Below, piece after piece: positions 48,702 to 57,589 of a DNA stretch of 64,000 bases. The position numbers were made by a program, and so were the translations under genes. The notes under the pieces are model-generated. The model worked only from the letters and a program-made list of their open reading frames with translations. It was not told the origin of the DNA and did not search any database. Source of the stretch: CAZBDU01 sp964490725 (lineage in GTDB: Bacteria; Spirochaetota; Spirochaetia; SZUA-6; DRHE01). Within the stretch, counting starts at the first letter, position 1, and each line of letters starts with the position of its first letter. The DNA lies in assembly GCA_964490725.1 (NCBI GenBank), contig CAZBDU010000001.1:124001-188000 (forward strand), read 5' to 3'.

Positions 48702-49332
48702 TCACAGCCTCGCCGTCAACCTGGTGGAGGAGGATCAGCTCCGCTTGGAGCGGGTCCGGCGTCATTTCCTGAGAATCCCTGAGTTCGCCATAGAAGACTC
48801 CGGGCGCCCCCTCTTCGAGGAGGGGTTCGCGGTCTACGTCATCCCCGTCTCGCTGCTGGGGGCCATCGACGCGCTGGACCTGGAGGTGGCTGTGGCGGTG
48901 CTGATGGCCTACGGTCCGGCCGGTGAGCTGCGCCGGGCGTTCCTGGCGGGCTGCCGCGACTACCTGCGGGAGCCCTGGGGGCCGGAAGAGCTGGAGTGGC
49001 GCCTGCGGCTGGCGGCGGGCCGTCCCGCGGCCAGCCTGTCCTCACCCTGGGGGACCCTCACGGTGGGAAGCGACGGGGCGATCGGGGAGGCCGCGGAACC
49101 GGTGGTCCTGTCCTACCACGAGAGACGGGTGCTGGGGGTTCTGCTGCGTCATCGGGGAGAGCCGGTTTCGCGGGAAGCGCTTTTCTACGCGCTGCGCGGC
49201 GCCCCGGGAGCGGCGGCCAGCCGGGCGGTGGACATGCACGTCTCCGCTCTGCGGCGCAAGCTTGCCGCCGCCTTCCCGGCCCGGGAGGGGCGGATCCGCT
49301 CCGTGCGCGGAGTGGGCTACCAGATAGACTGA
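48673..49332 (+). CDS. Winged-helix regulator with receiver-like domain lacking phosphorylation site
   Basis: A 219-residue frame. The C-terminal domain (about 122-218) is an OmpR/PhoB-type winged helix: VVLSYHERRVLGVLLRHRGEPVSREAL and SRAVDMHVSALRRKLAA, then RIRSVRGVGYQID. The N-terminal part resembles a receiver (AVNLVEEDQLRLERVRRHF, then a hydrophobic strand, then GCRDYLREPWGPEEL). The phospho-acceptor Asp and the Lys of KPF are absent. The start is unclear: TTG 48673 overlaps pspA by 29 bases, or GTG 48723. It probably controls the pspA cluster by a signal other than phosphorylation. Confidence 0.75.
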   Translation: MKTRARARADHSLAVNLVEEDQLRLERVRRHFLRIPEFAIEDSGRPLFEEGFAVYVIPVSLLGAIDALDLEVAVAVLMAYGPAGELRRAFLAGCRDYLREPWGPEELEWRLRLAAGRPAASLSSPWGTLTVGSDGAIGEAAEPVVLSYHERRVLGVLLRHRGEPVSREALFYALRGAPGAAASRAVDMHVSALRRKLAAAFPAREGRIRSVRGVGYQID

Positions 49333-49377
49333 AGGGATACGCGACGGCTGGGGGGGCTGCGGGGGTCGCAGGGCCCG

Positions 49378-49773
49378 CTAGCGCAGATAGGGCCTGGAGA
49401 GCAGGTCCACCGCCCTGTCCAGGAGCTGGTCGAAGGTGAAGGGCTTCGTGAGGTAGTCGGAGGCTCCCGCCCGCCTGGCCTGGTCGATGGTGACCGAGTC
49501 GGTGCGGGAGGAGATCATGATCACCGGCACCTCCTGGTAGCCCTCCAGGCCCTTCAGGAGCTGGCAGGTTTCGATGCCGTCGATGCCGGGAAGCGCCACG
49601 TCCAGGATCACCAGGTCGAAGCGCTTCCGCCTGGCCAGGGCCACTCCCTCGGACCCGCAGGCCGCGGTCTCCACCGAATAGCCCTTCTGCCGCAGGTTGA
49701 TGCGCAGCAGCGTCCCCACCGAGCTTTCGTCATCGATTACCAGCACGCTTCTGACCACCACGCTTCCCACCAC
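49378..49773 (-). CDS. Single-domain response regulator (CheY-like)
   Basis: A 131-residue receiver with all key residues: VIDDESSV near the start, phospho-Asp in LVILDVALPG (about 60), Ser in VIMISSR and Lys in YLTKPFTF. There is no output domain, as for CheY or Spo0F type proteins. It starts with GTG; 49773, 49770 and 49761 are all possible. It is convergent with the winged-helix regulator and 58 bases downstream of hppA on the same strand. Confidence 0.9.
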   Translation of the reverse strand: MVGSVVVRSVLVIDDESSVGTLLRINLRQKGYSVETAACGSEGVALARRKRFDLVILDVALPGIDGIETCQLLKGLEGYQEVPVIMISSRTDSVTIDQARRAGASDYLTKPFTFDQLLDRAVDLLSRPYLR

Positions 49774-49831
49774 GCTTCGCGCCTCAGGGTGCAGGCCCGG
49801 AGGCGTTCACGTCCCCGGGCCCAGGCCGGCT

Positions 49832-52129
49832 TCAGCTGATCAACCGGACGATCAGATCGTTCAGTGCGATCACCACCGTGACGAACACGATGGAGACCAT
49901 GGACATGAGCTTCAGCAGGATGTTCAACGACGGACCCGAGGTGTCCTTGAACGGGTCCCCCACGGTGTCGCCCACGACTCCCGCCTTGTGGGCGTCTGAG
50001 CCCTTGCCGCCGTGGGCGCCGCCTTCGATGTACTTCTTGGCGTTATCCCAGGCGCCTCCGGCGTTGGCCATCATCACGGCCAGCACGAAGCCGGTGGCCA
50101 GGGCGCTGGCCAGAAGAGCGATCACGGTGAAGGGCCCCAGGACAATGCCAACCACGATAGGAGTGAAGATGGCCAGCAGCGAGGGTACGATCATCTCGCG
50201 CTGAGCCCCGCGAGTGGAGATGGCCACGCAGGCGGCGTAGTCGGGCTTGTCGGCGCCGGAAAGGATTCCCGGCTTCTCCTTGAACTGGCGGCGCACCTCC
50301 CGGACCATGTCCCCGGCCGCCCTCCCGACCGCGCGCATGGACAGGGAGGCGAAGGCGAAGGGAAGCACGCCGCCCAGGAAGACCCCCACCAGGATGCGCG
50401 GATCCAGGAGGTCCACGTTCAGGGTGATCTTCTCCACGGCCTTCTGGCCGCTCCAGGCCACGCTCACCAGCCCCTGGTAGAAGCGCTCGAACACCTGTGA
50501 GGCGGCGGGGGAGGTGAACACGTGAGAGATCCCCTCCTTCACCTTGTTGCCGTACTCGGCCAGCAGGGCCAAAGCGGTTAGCGCCGCCGAGCCGATGGCA
50601 AAGCCCTTGCCGGTAGCGGCCGTGGTGTTGCCCAGCGAGTCCAGGGCGTCGGTGCGCCTGCGCACCTTCGGGTCCAGCCCGGCCATCTCGGCAATGCCCC
50701 CGGCGTTGTCCGCCACCGGTCCGTAGGCGTCGGTGGCCAGGGTGATCCCCAGGGTGGAGAGCATCCCCACCGCGGCCAGACCCACGCCGTACAGTCCCAG
50801 CTCCGGGCTGGCCATCCCCTTGGAGAGGAAGAACGCGGCCAGGGTGGCCACCACCACGGTGAGCACCGGGATCAGAGTGGAGAGCATCCCCAGAGACAGC
50901 CCGCCGATGATCAGGGTGGCCGGGCCGGTGAGGGACTCGTCCGAGAGGGTGCGGGTGGGACGGTAGTTGTCCGAGGTGTAGTACTCGGTAGAGTAGCCGA
51001 TGATGTTGCCGGCCACCAGCCCGACGATCATGGCTCCCCACACCCCCAGGAACTTGGCGCCGATGGTCAAATAGACCAGCAGGAAGGAGAGCACTGCGAT
51101 CAGGATCGTGGAGAACCACACGCCTCTGCGCAGGGCCCCCAGCAGCACCTTCTGCGTGGCGTCCTCCTTGGAGCGGACCAGGAAGGTCCCCAGGATCGAG
51201 CAGACCACGCCGATGGTGGCGATGGAAACCGGCACCTGGATGGCCTCCAGCGCGGTCATCCCCGGGATTCCCAGGGAGGCGATGGCGCCCAGGGCCATGG
51301 TGGCCACGATGGAGCCCACGTAGCTCTCGTAGAGGTCGGCCCCCATTCCGGCCACGTCCCCCACGTTGTCTCCCACATTGTCGGCGATGGTCGCCGGGTT
51401 GCGGGGGTCGTCCTCGGGAATCCCCGCCTCCACCTTGCCCACCAGGTCGGCGCCCACATCGGCCGCCTTGGTGAAGATGCCGCCGCCCAGCCGCGCGAAC
51501 AGCGCCATGGAGGAGGCGCCCATGCCGAAAGTGATCATGATGGGCGGGATCTCCTCCGGGGGCAGCCTGAACAGGGTCAGCACCAGCCACCAGATGGACA
51601 GGTCCAGGAGCCCCAGTCCCACCACCACCATGCCCATCACGGTGCCGGAAGAGAAGGCCACGCGCAGCCCGGAGTTCAGGGAGCTCTGCGCCGCCCAGGC
51701 GGTGCGGGCGTTGGAGCGAGTGGCCACGATCATGCCGATGTAGCCGGCCAGGCCGGAGAAGAACCCCCCGGTGATGAAAGCGAAGGGCACGAAGCGCGAG
51801 ATGAGCCCCAGAGCGAAAGACAGCACCAGGAAGAGAACGAACAGGAAGACGAAGAAGATCCCCACCACCTTGTACTGCTGCTTCAGGTAGGCCAGGGCCC
51901 CTTCCTGCACGTGCCTGCTGATCGAGCGGGTCAGCTCGTTGCCCGGATCCTTGCGCAGCACCCCCAGGGCCAGCACGAGGGCGAAGATCAGGGCGGCCAC
52001 CGAGCCGATCCAGGTGACCCACATCATCCCCATGTTCGAAGCCACCGAGCCCGTGTCCTGAGCCACCGCCGAGCCGAGGGGCAGCACCAGAAAGAAGGCG
52101 CACAGCACGAACCTCTTCAGCCTTTCCAT
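49832..52129 (-). CDS. hppA: Membrane-bound ion-translocating pyrophosphatase
   Basis: A 765-residue, about 16-helix pump that couples PPi hydrolysis to H+ or Na+ export. The substrate-binding signature is GADLVGKVEAGIPEDDPRNPATIADNVGDNVGDVAGM (about 225-261). The other Mg-PPi loops are DNAGGIAEMAGL and, near the C-terminus, GSDAHKAGVVGDTVGDPFKDTSGPSLN. The position that tells subtypes apart reads GNTTAATGKG, with Ala instead of Lys, which indicates the K+-dependent class. Whether H+ or Na+ is moved cannot be read. A signal-like first helix is present. ATG 52129 was chosen; the frame upstream lies in the promoter region. Confidence 0.97.
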   Translation of the reverse strand: MERLKRFVLCAFFLVLPLGSAVAQDTGSVASNMGMMWVTWIGSVAALIFALVLALGVLRKDPGNELTRSISRHVQEGALAYLKQQYKVVGIFFVFLFVLFLVLSFALGLISRFVPFAFITGGFFSGLAGYIGMIVATRSNARTAWAAQSSLNSGLRVAFSSGTVMGMVVVGLGLLDLSIWWLVLTLFRLPPEEIPPIMITFGMGASSMALFARLGGGIFTKAADVGADLVGKVEAGIPEDDPRNPATIADNVGDNVGDVAGMGADLYESYVGSIVATMALGAIASLGIPGMTALEAIQVPVSIATIGVVCSILGTFLVRSKEDATQKVLLGALRRGVWFSTILIAVLSFLLVYLTIGAKFLGVWGAMIVGLVAGNIIGYSTEYYTSDNYRPTRTLSDESLTGPATLIIGGLSLGMLSTLIPVLTVVVATLAAFFLSKGMASPELGLYGVGLAAVGMLSTLGITLATDAYGPVADNAGGIAEMAGLDPKVRRRTDALDSLGNTTAATGKGFAIGSAALTALALLAEYGNKVKEGISHVFTSPAASQVFERFYQGLVSVAWSGQKAVEKITLNVDLLDPRILVGVFLGGVLPFAFASLSMRAVGRAAGDMVREVRRQFKEKPGILSGADKPDYAACVAISTRGAQREMIVPSLLAIFTPIVVGIVLGPFTVIALLASALATGFVLAVMMANAGGAWDNAKKYIEGGAHGGKGSDAHKAGVVGDTVGDPFKDTSGPSLNILLKLMSMVSIVFVTVVIALNDLIVRLIS

Positions 52130-52169
52130 CAAATGTGACTCCTCCGTTGGCGTGATTGGCCGCGGTGTA

Positions 52170-52199
52170 TTGTAGGCGCAATCTCCTGGCAAGGTCAAG
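52170..52199 (-). promoter_or_regulatory. hppA promoter
   Basis: Minus strand TTGACC (52199-52194), 18-base spacer, TACAAT (52175-52170). The leader is about 34 bases. Confidence 0.7.
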
Positions 52200-52215
52200 A
52201 TTTTTGCACTCCCGG

Positions 52216-52245
52216 TTGCGCCTGCGCGATCCGGCCGGCTATACT
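52216..52245 (+). promoter_or_regulatory. Promoter of the sodium:solute symporter gene
   Basis: TTGCGC, 18-base spacer, TATACT. It is back to back with the hppA promoter. Confidence 0.55.
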
Positions 52246-52266
52246 CGTGAGCCGAAGGGGGATCCG

Positions 52267-53610
52267 ATGGTCGAGCTCATCGTGCTTCTGGCGGTCTTTC
52301 TGGTGGCCGGTACGGTCATCTCCGTTCTCGTGATGCGCAAGAACCGCACCCAGGAAGAGTATTTCGTGGGCGGCAGGGCTATTGGCGGCCTGGTGTCCGG
52401 GCTGACCTACGCGGCCACCACCTACTCGGCGTTCATGATGGTGGGGCTGGTGGGGCTGTCCTACGCCTCCGGGGTGGGGGCCATGATCTTCGAGCTGACC
52501 TACCTGGTGGGCACGGTGCTGCTTCTGTCCATATACGGGCGCCGGGTGTGGCAGCTCGGCCGCGACAGGGGGCTCATCTCTCCCATGGAGCTGTTCTCGC
52601 ATCGCTACGGTCCGGCGGCGGGGACCGCCGGCACCATCGTCAGCTTCGTGGCGCTGATCCCCTACACCTCCGTGCAGGTGATCGGCCTGGCGCTGATCCT
52701 GCAGAGCTACGGCGGCTTCAGCTTTGCCGCCGGGGTGGTGGCCGCGGCCGTGATCATCTGCCTCTGGGCGCTGCTGGGAGGCCTGCGAGGGGTGGCCATC
52801 ACCGACGCGGTGCAGGGGATCTTCATGATCGCCGTGGCCGTGGCGGCCATTGTGTGGGCGCGGGGCGCCTTTGGGGGCTTCCAGCTGCAGAGCTTTCCCA
52901 ACGAGTTCTGGACCCCCACCCGCTTCGTGGGCCTGACCCTGCCCTGGTTCTTCTTCGCCCTCACCAACCCTCAGGTGCTGCAGCGCCTGTTCATCCCCAG
53001 GAGCGCCGGCGCGCTGCGGCGGATGATCGTGCTTTTCGCCGTGTTCGGCCTGTTCTACACCCTCATCGTGACCTTCATCGGCTTCGGCGCCCGCTACGCT
53101 GCCGGCGCGGGGCTGTTTCCCAACGTGGGCGACCGGGACTCGGTGATCCTGGAGATCATGGCCAGGATGTCGACGGTCCTGGCCCTCCCGCTGGCGCTGA
53201 GCATCGTCTTTGCCTCGGTTTCCACGGCCAACTCCATCATTCTCACCCTCTCTTCCATGCTGTCCCGGGACCTGCTGCGGGAGAACGCCCGGGTGTGGGT
53301 GGGCCGGGCGTTCATCGTGGTGCTGACGCTGCTGGTGGCGCTCTTCTCCCTGTTCCGCCCGCTGTATCTGGTCGAGCTTTCGGTGACCTCCTCCACGATC
53401 CTGCTGTGCTTCGTGCCGCTGCTGTTCGGTCTTTTCCACTGGCGGCGGGGGGCGGCGGCAACCGGGCTGGCCACCGCCGTCGCCGGGGCTGCCTGCGCCA
53501 TCGTGCTCGGATTCCTGCGCGTGCCCCTCAGCGCGGTGTACACCCTGGCGCTGTCCTTCGCGGTGTTTCTGATCGGCTCCGCGGTGGAGGGGGTGCGCCG
53601 GCCGGCCTGA
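52267..53610 (+). CDS. Sodium:solute symporter family protein
   Basis: A 447-residue, about 12-13-helix transporter of the SSS family. The family motifs are EEYFVGGRAIGGLVSGLTYAATTYSAFMMVGLVGLSY (about 31-67), SVQVIGLALILQSYGG, GGLRGVAITDAVQGIFM (about 174-190) and FFALTNPQVLQRLFIPRS. The Na+-site serine pair near FASVSTANSIILTLSSML is also visible. The substrate is unknown; a Na+ gradient would be used. GGGGG lies 5 bases before the ATG. Divergent from hppA, whose pump could supply the ion gradient. Confidence 0.9.
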   Translation: MVELIVLLAVFLVAGTVISVLVMRKNRTQEEYFVGGRAIGGLVSGLTYAATTYSAFMMVGLVGLSYASGVGAMIFELTYLVGTVLLLSIYGRRVWQLGRDRGLISPMELFSHRYGPAAGTAGTIVSFVALIPYTSVQVIGLALILQSYGGFSFAAGVVAAAVIICLWALLGGLRGVAITDAVQGIFMIAVAVAAIVWARGAFGGFQLQSFPNEFWTPTRFVGLTLPWFFFALTNPQVLQRLFIPRSAGALRRMIVLFAVFGLFYTLIVTFIGFGARYAAGAGLFPNVGDRDSVILEIMARMSTVLALPLALSIVFASVSTANSIILTLSSMLSRDLLRENARVWVGRAFIVVLTLLVALFSLFRPLYLVELSVTSSTILLCFVPLLFGLFHWRRGAAATGLATAVAGAACAIVLGFLRVPLSAVYTLALSFAVFLIGSAVEGVRRPA

Positions 53611-53641
53611 GCGGAGCGGCGGCGCGGTGATGCACGTCAGC

Positions 53642-53670
53642 TGGACAAGCCGTCCCGCGCAGCCTATAAT
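53642..53670 (+). promoter_or_regulatory. Promoter of the ABC-RidA operon
   Basis: TGGACA, 17-base spacer, consensus TATAAT. GTAA-ACA-TTAC (53685-53695), a short inverted repeat, lies just downstream and could be an operator. The leader is about 75 bases and ends in AAGGAGG. Confidence 0.7.
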
Positions 53671-53752
53671 TTTGGACGAGAACGGTAAACATTACTGAGG
53701 CTTCCGCCTGGAGGGCTGTTTTCAGAGCGGAACGGCCAGCAAGGAGGCTCCC

Positions 53753-54757
53753 ATGAGGGCGAAACGAAATGTCTCCACCGCGCTCCTCCTCCCGATCCTG
53801 CTCCTGGTGCCGCTGCTTGCTCCTGCTACCGGTCAGCGAGAAGAAAGTGCCGCCGAAGGCGGGCAGGAGGCATCGTTCGTGATCGGATTCGCAATGCCGA
53901 CGCTCACCCACTCGTATTGGATTCCCATGTTGTACGGCGTGGTATCCGAGGCCAAGAAGCACAACATCGAGATCATCGAATTGAATGCCGGCGGATTCGG
54001 CAACGTGGACGCTCAGACCAACCAGGTCGAGAATCTCATTGAACGGGGTGTGGACGCGATTATCATCGGTGCGACCTCGGGCCAGGGAATGGTGCCCGCC
54101 GTCGAACGGGCGATCGATGCGGGCATTCCGGTCTTCGGCGTTGGGAGTCAGCCTCAGACAGACCGCGTTGCTACCAAGGTTCTTGCGGACGACTACGAGA
54201 TGGGAGTGCTGCAGGCGCGCTGTCTTGGCGAGCATCTCGACGGCGGGGGCCAGGTGGCGATGATGTCCGGTCCAGCCGGCAACAACTGGTCCGTTGACCG
54301 AGCGCAGGGCTTCCGGGATACGATCGCCGGCGAGTTTCCGAACATGGAGATTGTCGCCGAACAGTGGACCGACATCAGTCGGCCAAAGGCGCTCGAGCTC
54401 ATGGAGACCTGGATTCAACGCTTTCCCGATCTGAAAGGACTCTACACCGCCAACGACGATCTGGCCGCCGGCGCGATCGGCGCAATGGTCTCCGCGGGTG
54501 TCGCCGGCAAGATCGTGGTAAGCTCCTCAAACCCAACGGAGATCGGAATCGAGTATCTGCAGAAAGGGTACATCGTCTGCGAGGCCGTGCAGCAGACGGT
54601 CTTGCAGGGGCGGAAGGCGGTCGAGGCGGCATACCTCATGCTGACCGGAAACACGCCGGAGAAACGGATTGTGACGCCGGCGTTGCTGCTGACCAAAGAC
54701 AACATGGATACGTTCGACTATTCCACCGTCCGGCATCCGGAGAGTTTCCAGCCGTAG
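53753..54757 (+). CDS. ABC transporter sugar-type substrate-binding protein (RbsB-like)
   Basis: A 334-residue periplasmic-binding protein of the LacI-type/Peripla_BP_4 group. The signal peptide is KRNVSTALLLPILLLVPLLAPATG. The mature fold is IGFAMPTLTHSYWIPMLYGVVSEAKKHNIEIIELNAGG, then QVENLIERGVDAIIIGATSGQGMVPAVERAIDAGIPVFGV, LQARCLGEHLDGGGQVAMMSG and LKGLYTANDDLAAGAIGAM. Ligands of the group are pentoses, hexoses, polyols or autoinducer-2. Strong AAGGAGG precedes the ATG. Confidence 0.9.
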   Translation: MRAKRNVSTALLLPILLLVPLLAPATGQREESAAEGGQEASFVIGFAMPTLTHSYWIPMLYGVVSEAKKHNIEIIELNAGGFGNVDAQTNQVENLIERGVDAIIIGATSGQGMVPAVERAIDAGIPVFGVGSQPQTDRVATKVLADDYEMGVLQARCLGEHLDGGGQVAMMSGPAGNNWSVDRAQGFRDTIAGEFPNMEIVAEQWTDISRPKALELMETWIQRFPDLKGLYTANDDLAAGAIGAMVSAGVAGKIVVSSSNPTEIGIEYLQKGYIVCEAVQQTVLQGRKAVEAAYLMLTGNTPEKRIVTPALLLTKDNMDTFDYSTVRHPESFQP

Positions 54758-54853
54758 GATGGCCCCTTCGCGGCCGCCGCAGGGGGCCCCGAGGCACACG
54801 ATACCGAGAAGCGTTCCCAGCGCGCACCGCAGCTTGCGAGAAAGGAGCGTGAA

Positions 54854-56020
54854 GTGTCTGCAAAGTTCGTTGGCCACGATGAGAGCGTGCATCCGCAGTC
54901 AGCCGCCGTGCTGGTTGAGGACACGGTCATCTGCTCCGGCGCGCGGGCCTTGGACCCTCGCACCTCTCGACTGGCCCAGGGCGACTTGAATGCTCGTGCC
55001 CTCCAGTGCCTGCGCAATCTCGATGCAGTGCTGGGCCGGGCCGCTGGGCAATTCGGGGTGCCGCTACCCAGGACGGTGGCGCTGAAGGTATATCTTCGCA
55101 ACCTGCGCGATACGCCGCTGTTGTTAGAAGCGCTGGGTGAGCACTTCCAGGGGAAGCCCCTTCCTGCCCTGACGCTGCTGGAGGTGAACCGTCTGGAAGA
55201 GGACCACGACGTGGAGATAGACTGCGTGGCGGTGACCGGCCATTCCACGGTCGAGGTTCTGGATGCGGAGGCGAAGCGGCCATTCGCCGGTCTGGTTCGA
55301 GCGGGGGACCACTGGTTCTGCTCGGCGCTGACCCCGGAGGCCGCTGCCCTGCACTACGAACCCCATGAGTTCCTCTCCGAGGTCGATTCCGTTCTGGATC
55401 GCATGGGGAACCGGCTCGAGGCCTGCGGCGCTTCGTTGCAGGATGTCTTCACCACGCGCGTGTACGTGACGAACATGAAGGATCGCCATCTGGTGAATCA
55501 GGCCTACTCGCGGCATTTCCGGCAAAACCCGCTGCGGGTCATCACCGAGGTAGGGCGCCTGCCCGGGAATCAGCGCGTAGCGATAGAGGCCGAAGCGCAC
55601 ACGGGCAAAGACCGCGAGTACTTGAGCACGACCAAGGGACAGATTCCCACAGGGCCGTTCACGCAGGGTATTCGGATCGGCCGGAAGGTGTACTGTTCCG
55701 GTGTGCGGCCGATCGATCCGGCAACGGGCCGACTCGTCAAAGGCGCCTTTCGCGATCGAGCGGTGCGGTGTATGGAGAATCTGAACGCCATCCTGGAGGC
55801 CGGGGGTGCCGCGATGGACCAGACCTTCGAGACTCGCCTTTACCTGCGAAACCTGGCCGATCTGCCGGCGGTTGATGAGGTCTTTCGCAGCTACTTTCGA
55901 TCCGGTGCGTATCCGGTTCGGACCGCAATCGAGATAGGGCGCCTGAACGAGGACTACGAAAAGGGTTGGGAACCCAATCACGACATCGAGGTACAGTGCT
56001 CCGCGCACCTGGACCTATGA
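54854..56020 (+). CDS. Protein with three fused RidA (YjgF/UK114) domains
   Basis: A 388-residue protein made of three RidA-like units: about 13-128, 141-250 and 262-386. Each has the opening strand, the middle R/KVYLRNLxDLP helix region and the end (P-x-R-T-x-I-E-xGRL, then IExxxxA). RidA proteins hydrolyse reactive enamines/imines made by PLP enzymes, using an Arg that binds the carboxylate. Arg is present in unit 2 (Arg228) and unit 3 (Arg356) but is Leu106 in unit 1. As RidA works as a trimer with sites between subunits, one chain could form a pseudo-trimer. GTG start with AAGGAG. It sits between the binding protein and ATPase genes of an ABC transporter. Confidence 0.85.
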   Translation: MSAKFVGHDESVHPQSAAVLVEDTVICSGARALDPRTSRLAQGDLNARALQCLRNLDAVLGRAAGQFGVPLPRTVALKVYLRNLRDTPLLLEALGEHFQGKPLPALTLLEVNRLEEDHDVEIDCVAVTGHSTVEVLDAEAKRPFAGLVRAGDHWFCSALTPEAAALHYEPHEFLSEVDSVLDRMGNRLEACGASLQDVFTTRVYVTNMKDRHLVNQAYSRHFRQNPLRVITEVGRLPGNQRVAIEAEAHTGKDREYLSTTKGQIPTGPFTQGIRIGRKVYCSGVRPIDPATGRLVKGAFRDRAVRCMENLNAILEAGGAAMDQTFETRLYLRNLADLPAVDEVFRSYFRSGAYPVRTAIEIGRLNEDYEKGWEPNHDIEVQCSAHLDL

Positions 56021-56062
56021 GTCGGACTCCCGAAACTGTGAGAACGGACGAGGGAGCTTGAG

Positions 56063-57580
56063 GTGCACGCCGTGGCGTCGCTCATAGAGGCTGAAGGAGT
56101 CAGCAAGGCTTTTCCCGGCGTCGTGGCGCTGGACCGTGTGAGCTTCGACCTGAGAAGTGGAGAGGTCCACTTTCTGCTCGGCGAGAACGGCGCTGGCAAG
56201 AGCACGTTGATCAACATCCTTTCGGGAGTGGTTCAACCCGACAGCGGGACCGTTCGTCTCGAGGGCAGAGAGGTGGTCTTTCCCACGCCTCACCACGCCC
56301 AGAGCGCCGGAATTCGCACCATTCACCAGGAGTTCTACCTGATCGGCAATCTGAGTGTGGCCGAGAATATCGTTATCGAGAGTCCACCCCGTCTGGCCGG
56401 ACCTGTCATCAGCTGGAAGAAGATGAAAGGACGGGCCCGTGGGATTCTCGAACAGCTAAGAGTAGATATCGATCTGAAGCGCAAGGTCCGCGACTTGCCG
56501 GCGGCGGAAAAACAGATCGTGGACATCGCGCGAGCTCTGGCCGAACGTGCACGCGTGCTGATAATGGACGAGCCTACTTCCGCCTTGAGCGCCGGTGAGA
56601 TCGCGACTCTGTTCCAAACGATCGAGCGGCTGAAATCCGAGGGGATCGGCATCATCTACATCTCCCATCGTTTGGAAGAGCTTTCGGAAATAGCCGACCG
56701 TGTCTCGGTGCTGCGGGACGGCAGGAACCAGGGCACATATCCGGTCGACGAATCCCTCGACGAGGACAGTCTGGTGGAGACAATGGTGGGCAGACGCGTC
56801 CAAGAGCAGTATCCGCGACAGCGCGCAGCAGCGGGTCCAGCGGCGCTTGAAACGCGCAACCTCACCCTCCAGAACGTATACTCGGAGGTTTCCGTCTGCC
56901 TCCGCAGAGGAGAAATCGTGGGGGTCACCGGCGTTGTCGGCTCAGGGATGGAACCGCTTGCATATTCGCTGGCCGGCGTCCTGGAGCCCGACGGCGGGTC
57001 AATCGAGGTGAACGGGCGGCGCGTCAAGCTGTCCTCCGTAGGGGAGGCGATTCGGCATGGCATCGGGCTTATCCCCGGCGACCGGCGAGAAATGGGCCTG
57101 ATCGTCGACTTCCCGGTGGATCACAACATCACTCTGGCATCCTTGCACCGGCTGGGCAGAGCGGGATGGATCGCCACCGCCGCGGAGCGGGATCTGTGTG
57201 GCGAGTACGTCCGGCTGCTGGGGATCGTATTGCCCGCTCTGACGGCGCCGACGGGAAATCTGAGCGGAGGGAACCAGCAGAAGGTCGTGATCGCCAAGTG
57301 GCTGGCCCGAAATGTGAACGCCCTGATCTGTGTCGAGCCCACGCGGGGTATCGACGTGGGTGCCAGGGCAGAGATCTACCGGATCTTCAACCAGATGACC
57401 GCCGAGGGCAAGAGTGTGCTCCTGTTCTCCACCGACTACTCGGAGATCCTGGGTATGAGCGATCGGATCTACGTGATCAGGAACGGAACGGTGGTGGATC
57501 ACTACCGCGCTTCGGAGGCGCAACGGGAGGTCCTTCTCAAGTCGGTGTTTGGCAGCTCCTCCGTGCCGGCGGGCGCCTGA
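56063..57580 (+). CDS. Sugar ABC transporter ATP-binding protein (RbsA/MglA-like)
   Basis: A 505-residue tandem ATPase. The first cassette has Walker A GENGAGKSTLINIL (about 41-54), the signature LPAAEKQIVDIARAL and Walker B VLIMDEPTSALS. The second has a degenerate P-loop (GVVGSGMEPLAYSLAG), signature LSGGNQQKVVIAKWLA and Walker B-like ICVEPTRGIDVG. The asymmetry is typical of monosaccharide importers. GTG start with GGGAG ahead. The permeases follow directly. Confidence 0.94.
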   Translation: MHAVASLIEAEGVSKAFPGVVALDRVSFDLRSGEVHFLLGENGAGKSTLINILSGVVQPDSGTVRLEGREVVFPTPHHAQSAGIRTIHQEFYLIGNLSVAENIVIESPPRLAGPVISWKKMKGRARGILEQLRVDIDLKRKVRDLPAAEKQIVDIARALAERARVLIMDEPTSALSAGEIATLFQTIERLKSEGIGIIYISHRLEELSEIADRVSVLRDGRNQGTYPVDESLDEDSLVETMVGRRVQEQYPRQRAAAGPAALETRNLTLQNVYSEVSVCLRRGEIVGVTGVVGSGMEPLAYSLAGVLEPDGGSIEVNGRRVKLSSVGEAIRHGIGLIPGDRREMGLIVDFPVDHNITLASLHRLGRAGWIATAAERDLCGEYVRLLGIVLPALTAPTGNLSGGNQQKVVIAKWLARNVNALICVEPTRGIDVGARAEIYRIFNQMTAEGKSVLLFSTDYSEILGMSDRIYVIRNGTVVDHYRASEAQREVLLKSVFGSSSVPAGA

Positions 57581-57589
57581 GCGGAGCTC

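Noticed and set aside
50043..52181. 712-residue frame on the same strand as hppA in another phase
   Set aside because: hppA is unmistakable in its phase; this is a Gly/Arg/Pro-rich out-of-phase reading.
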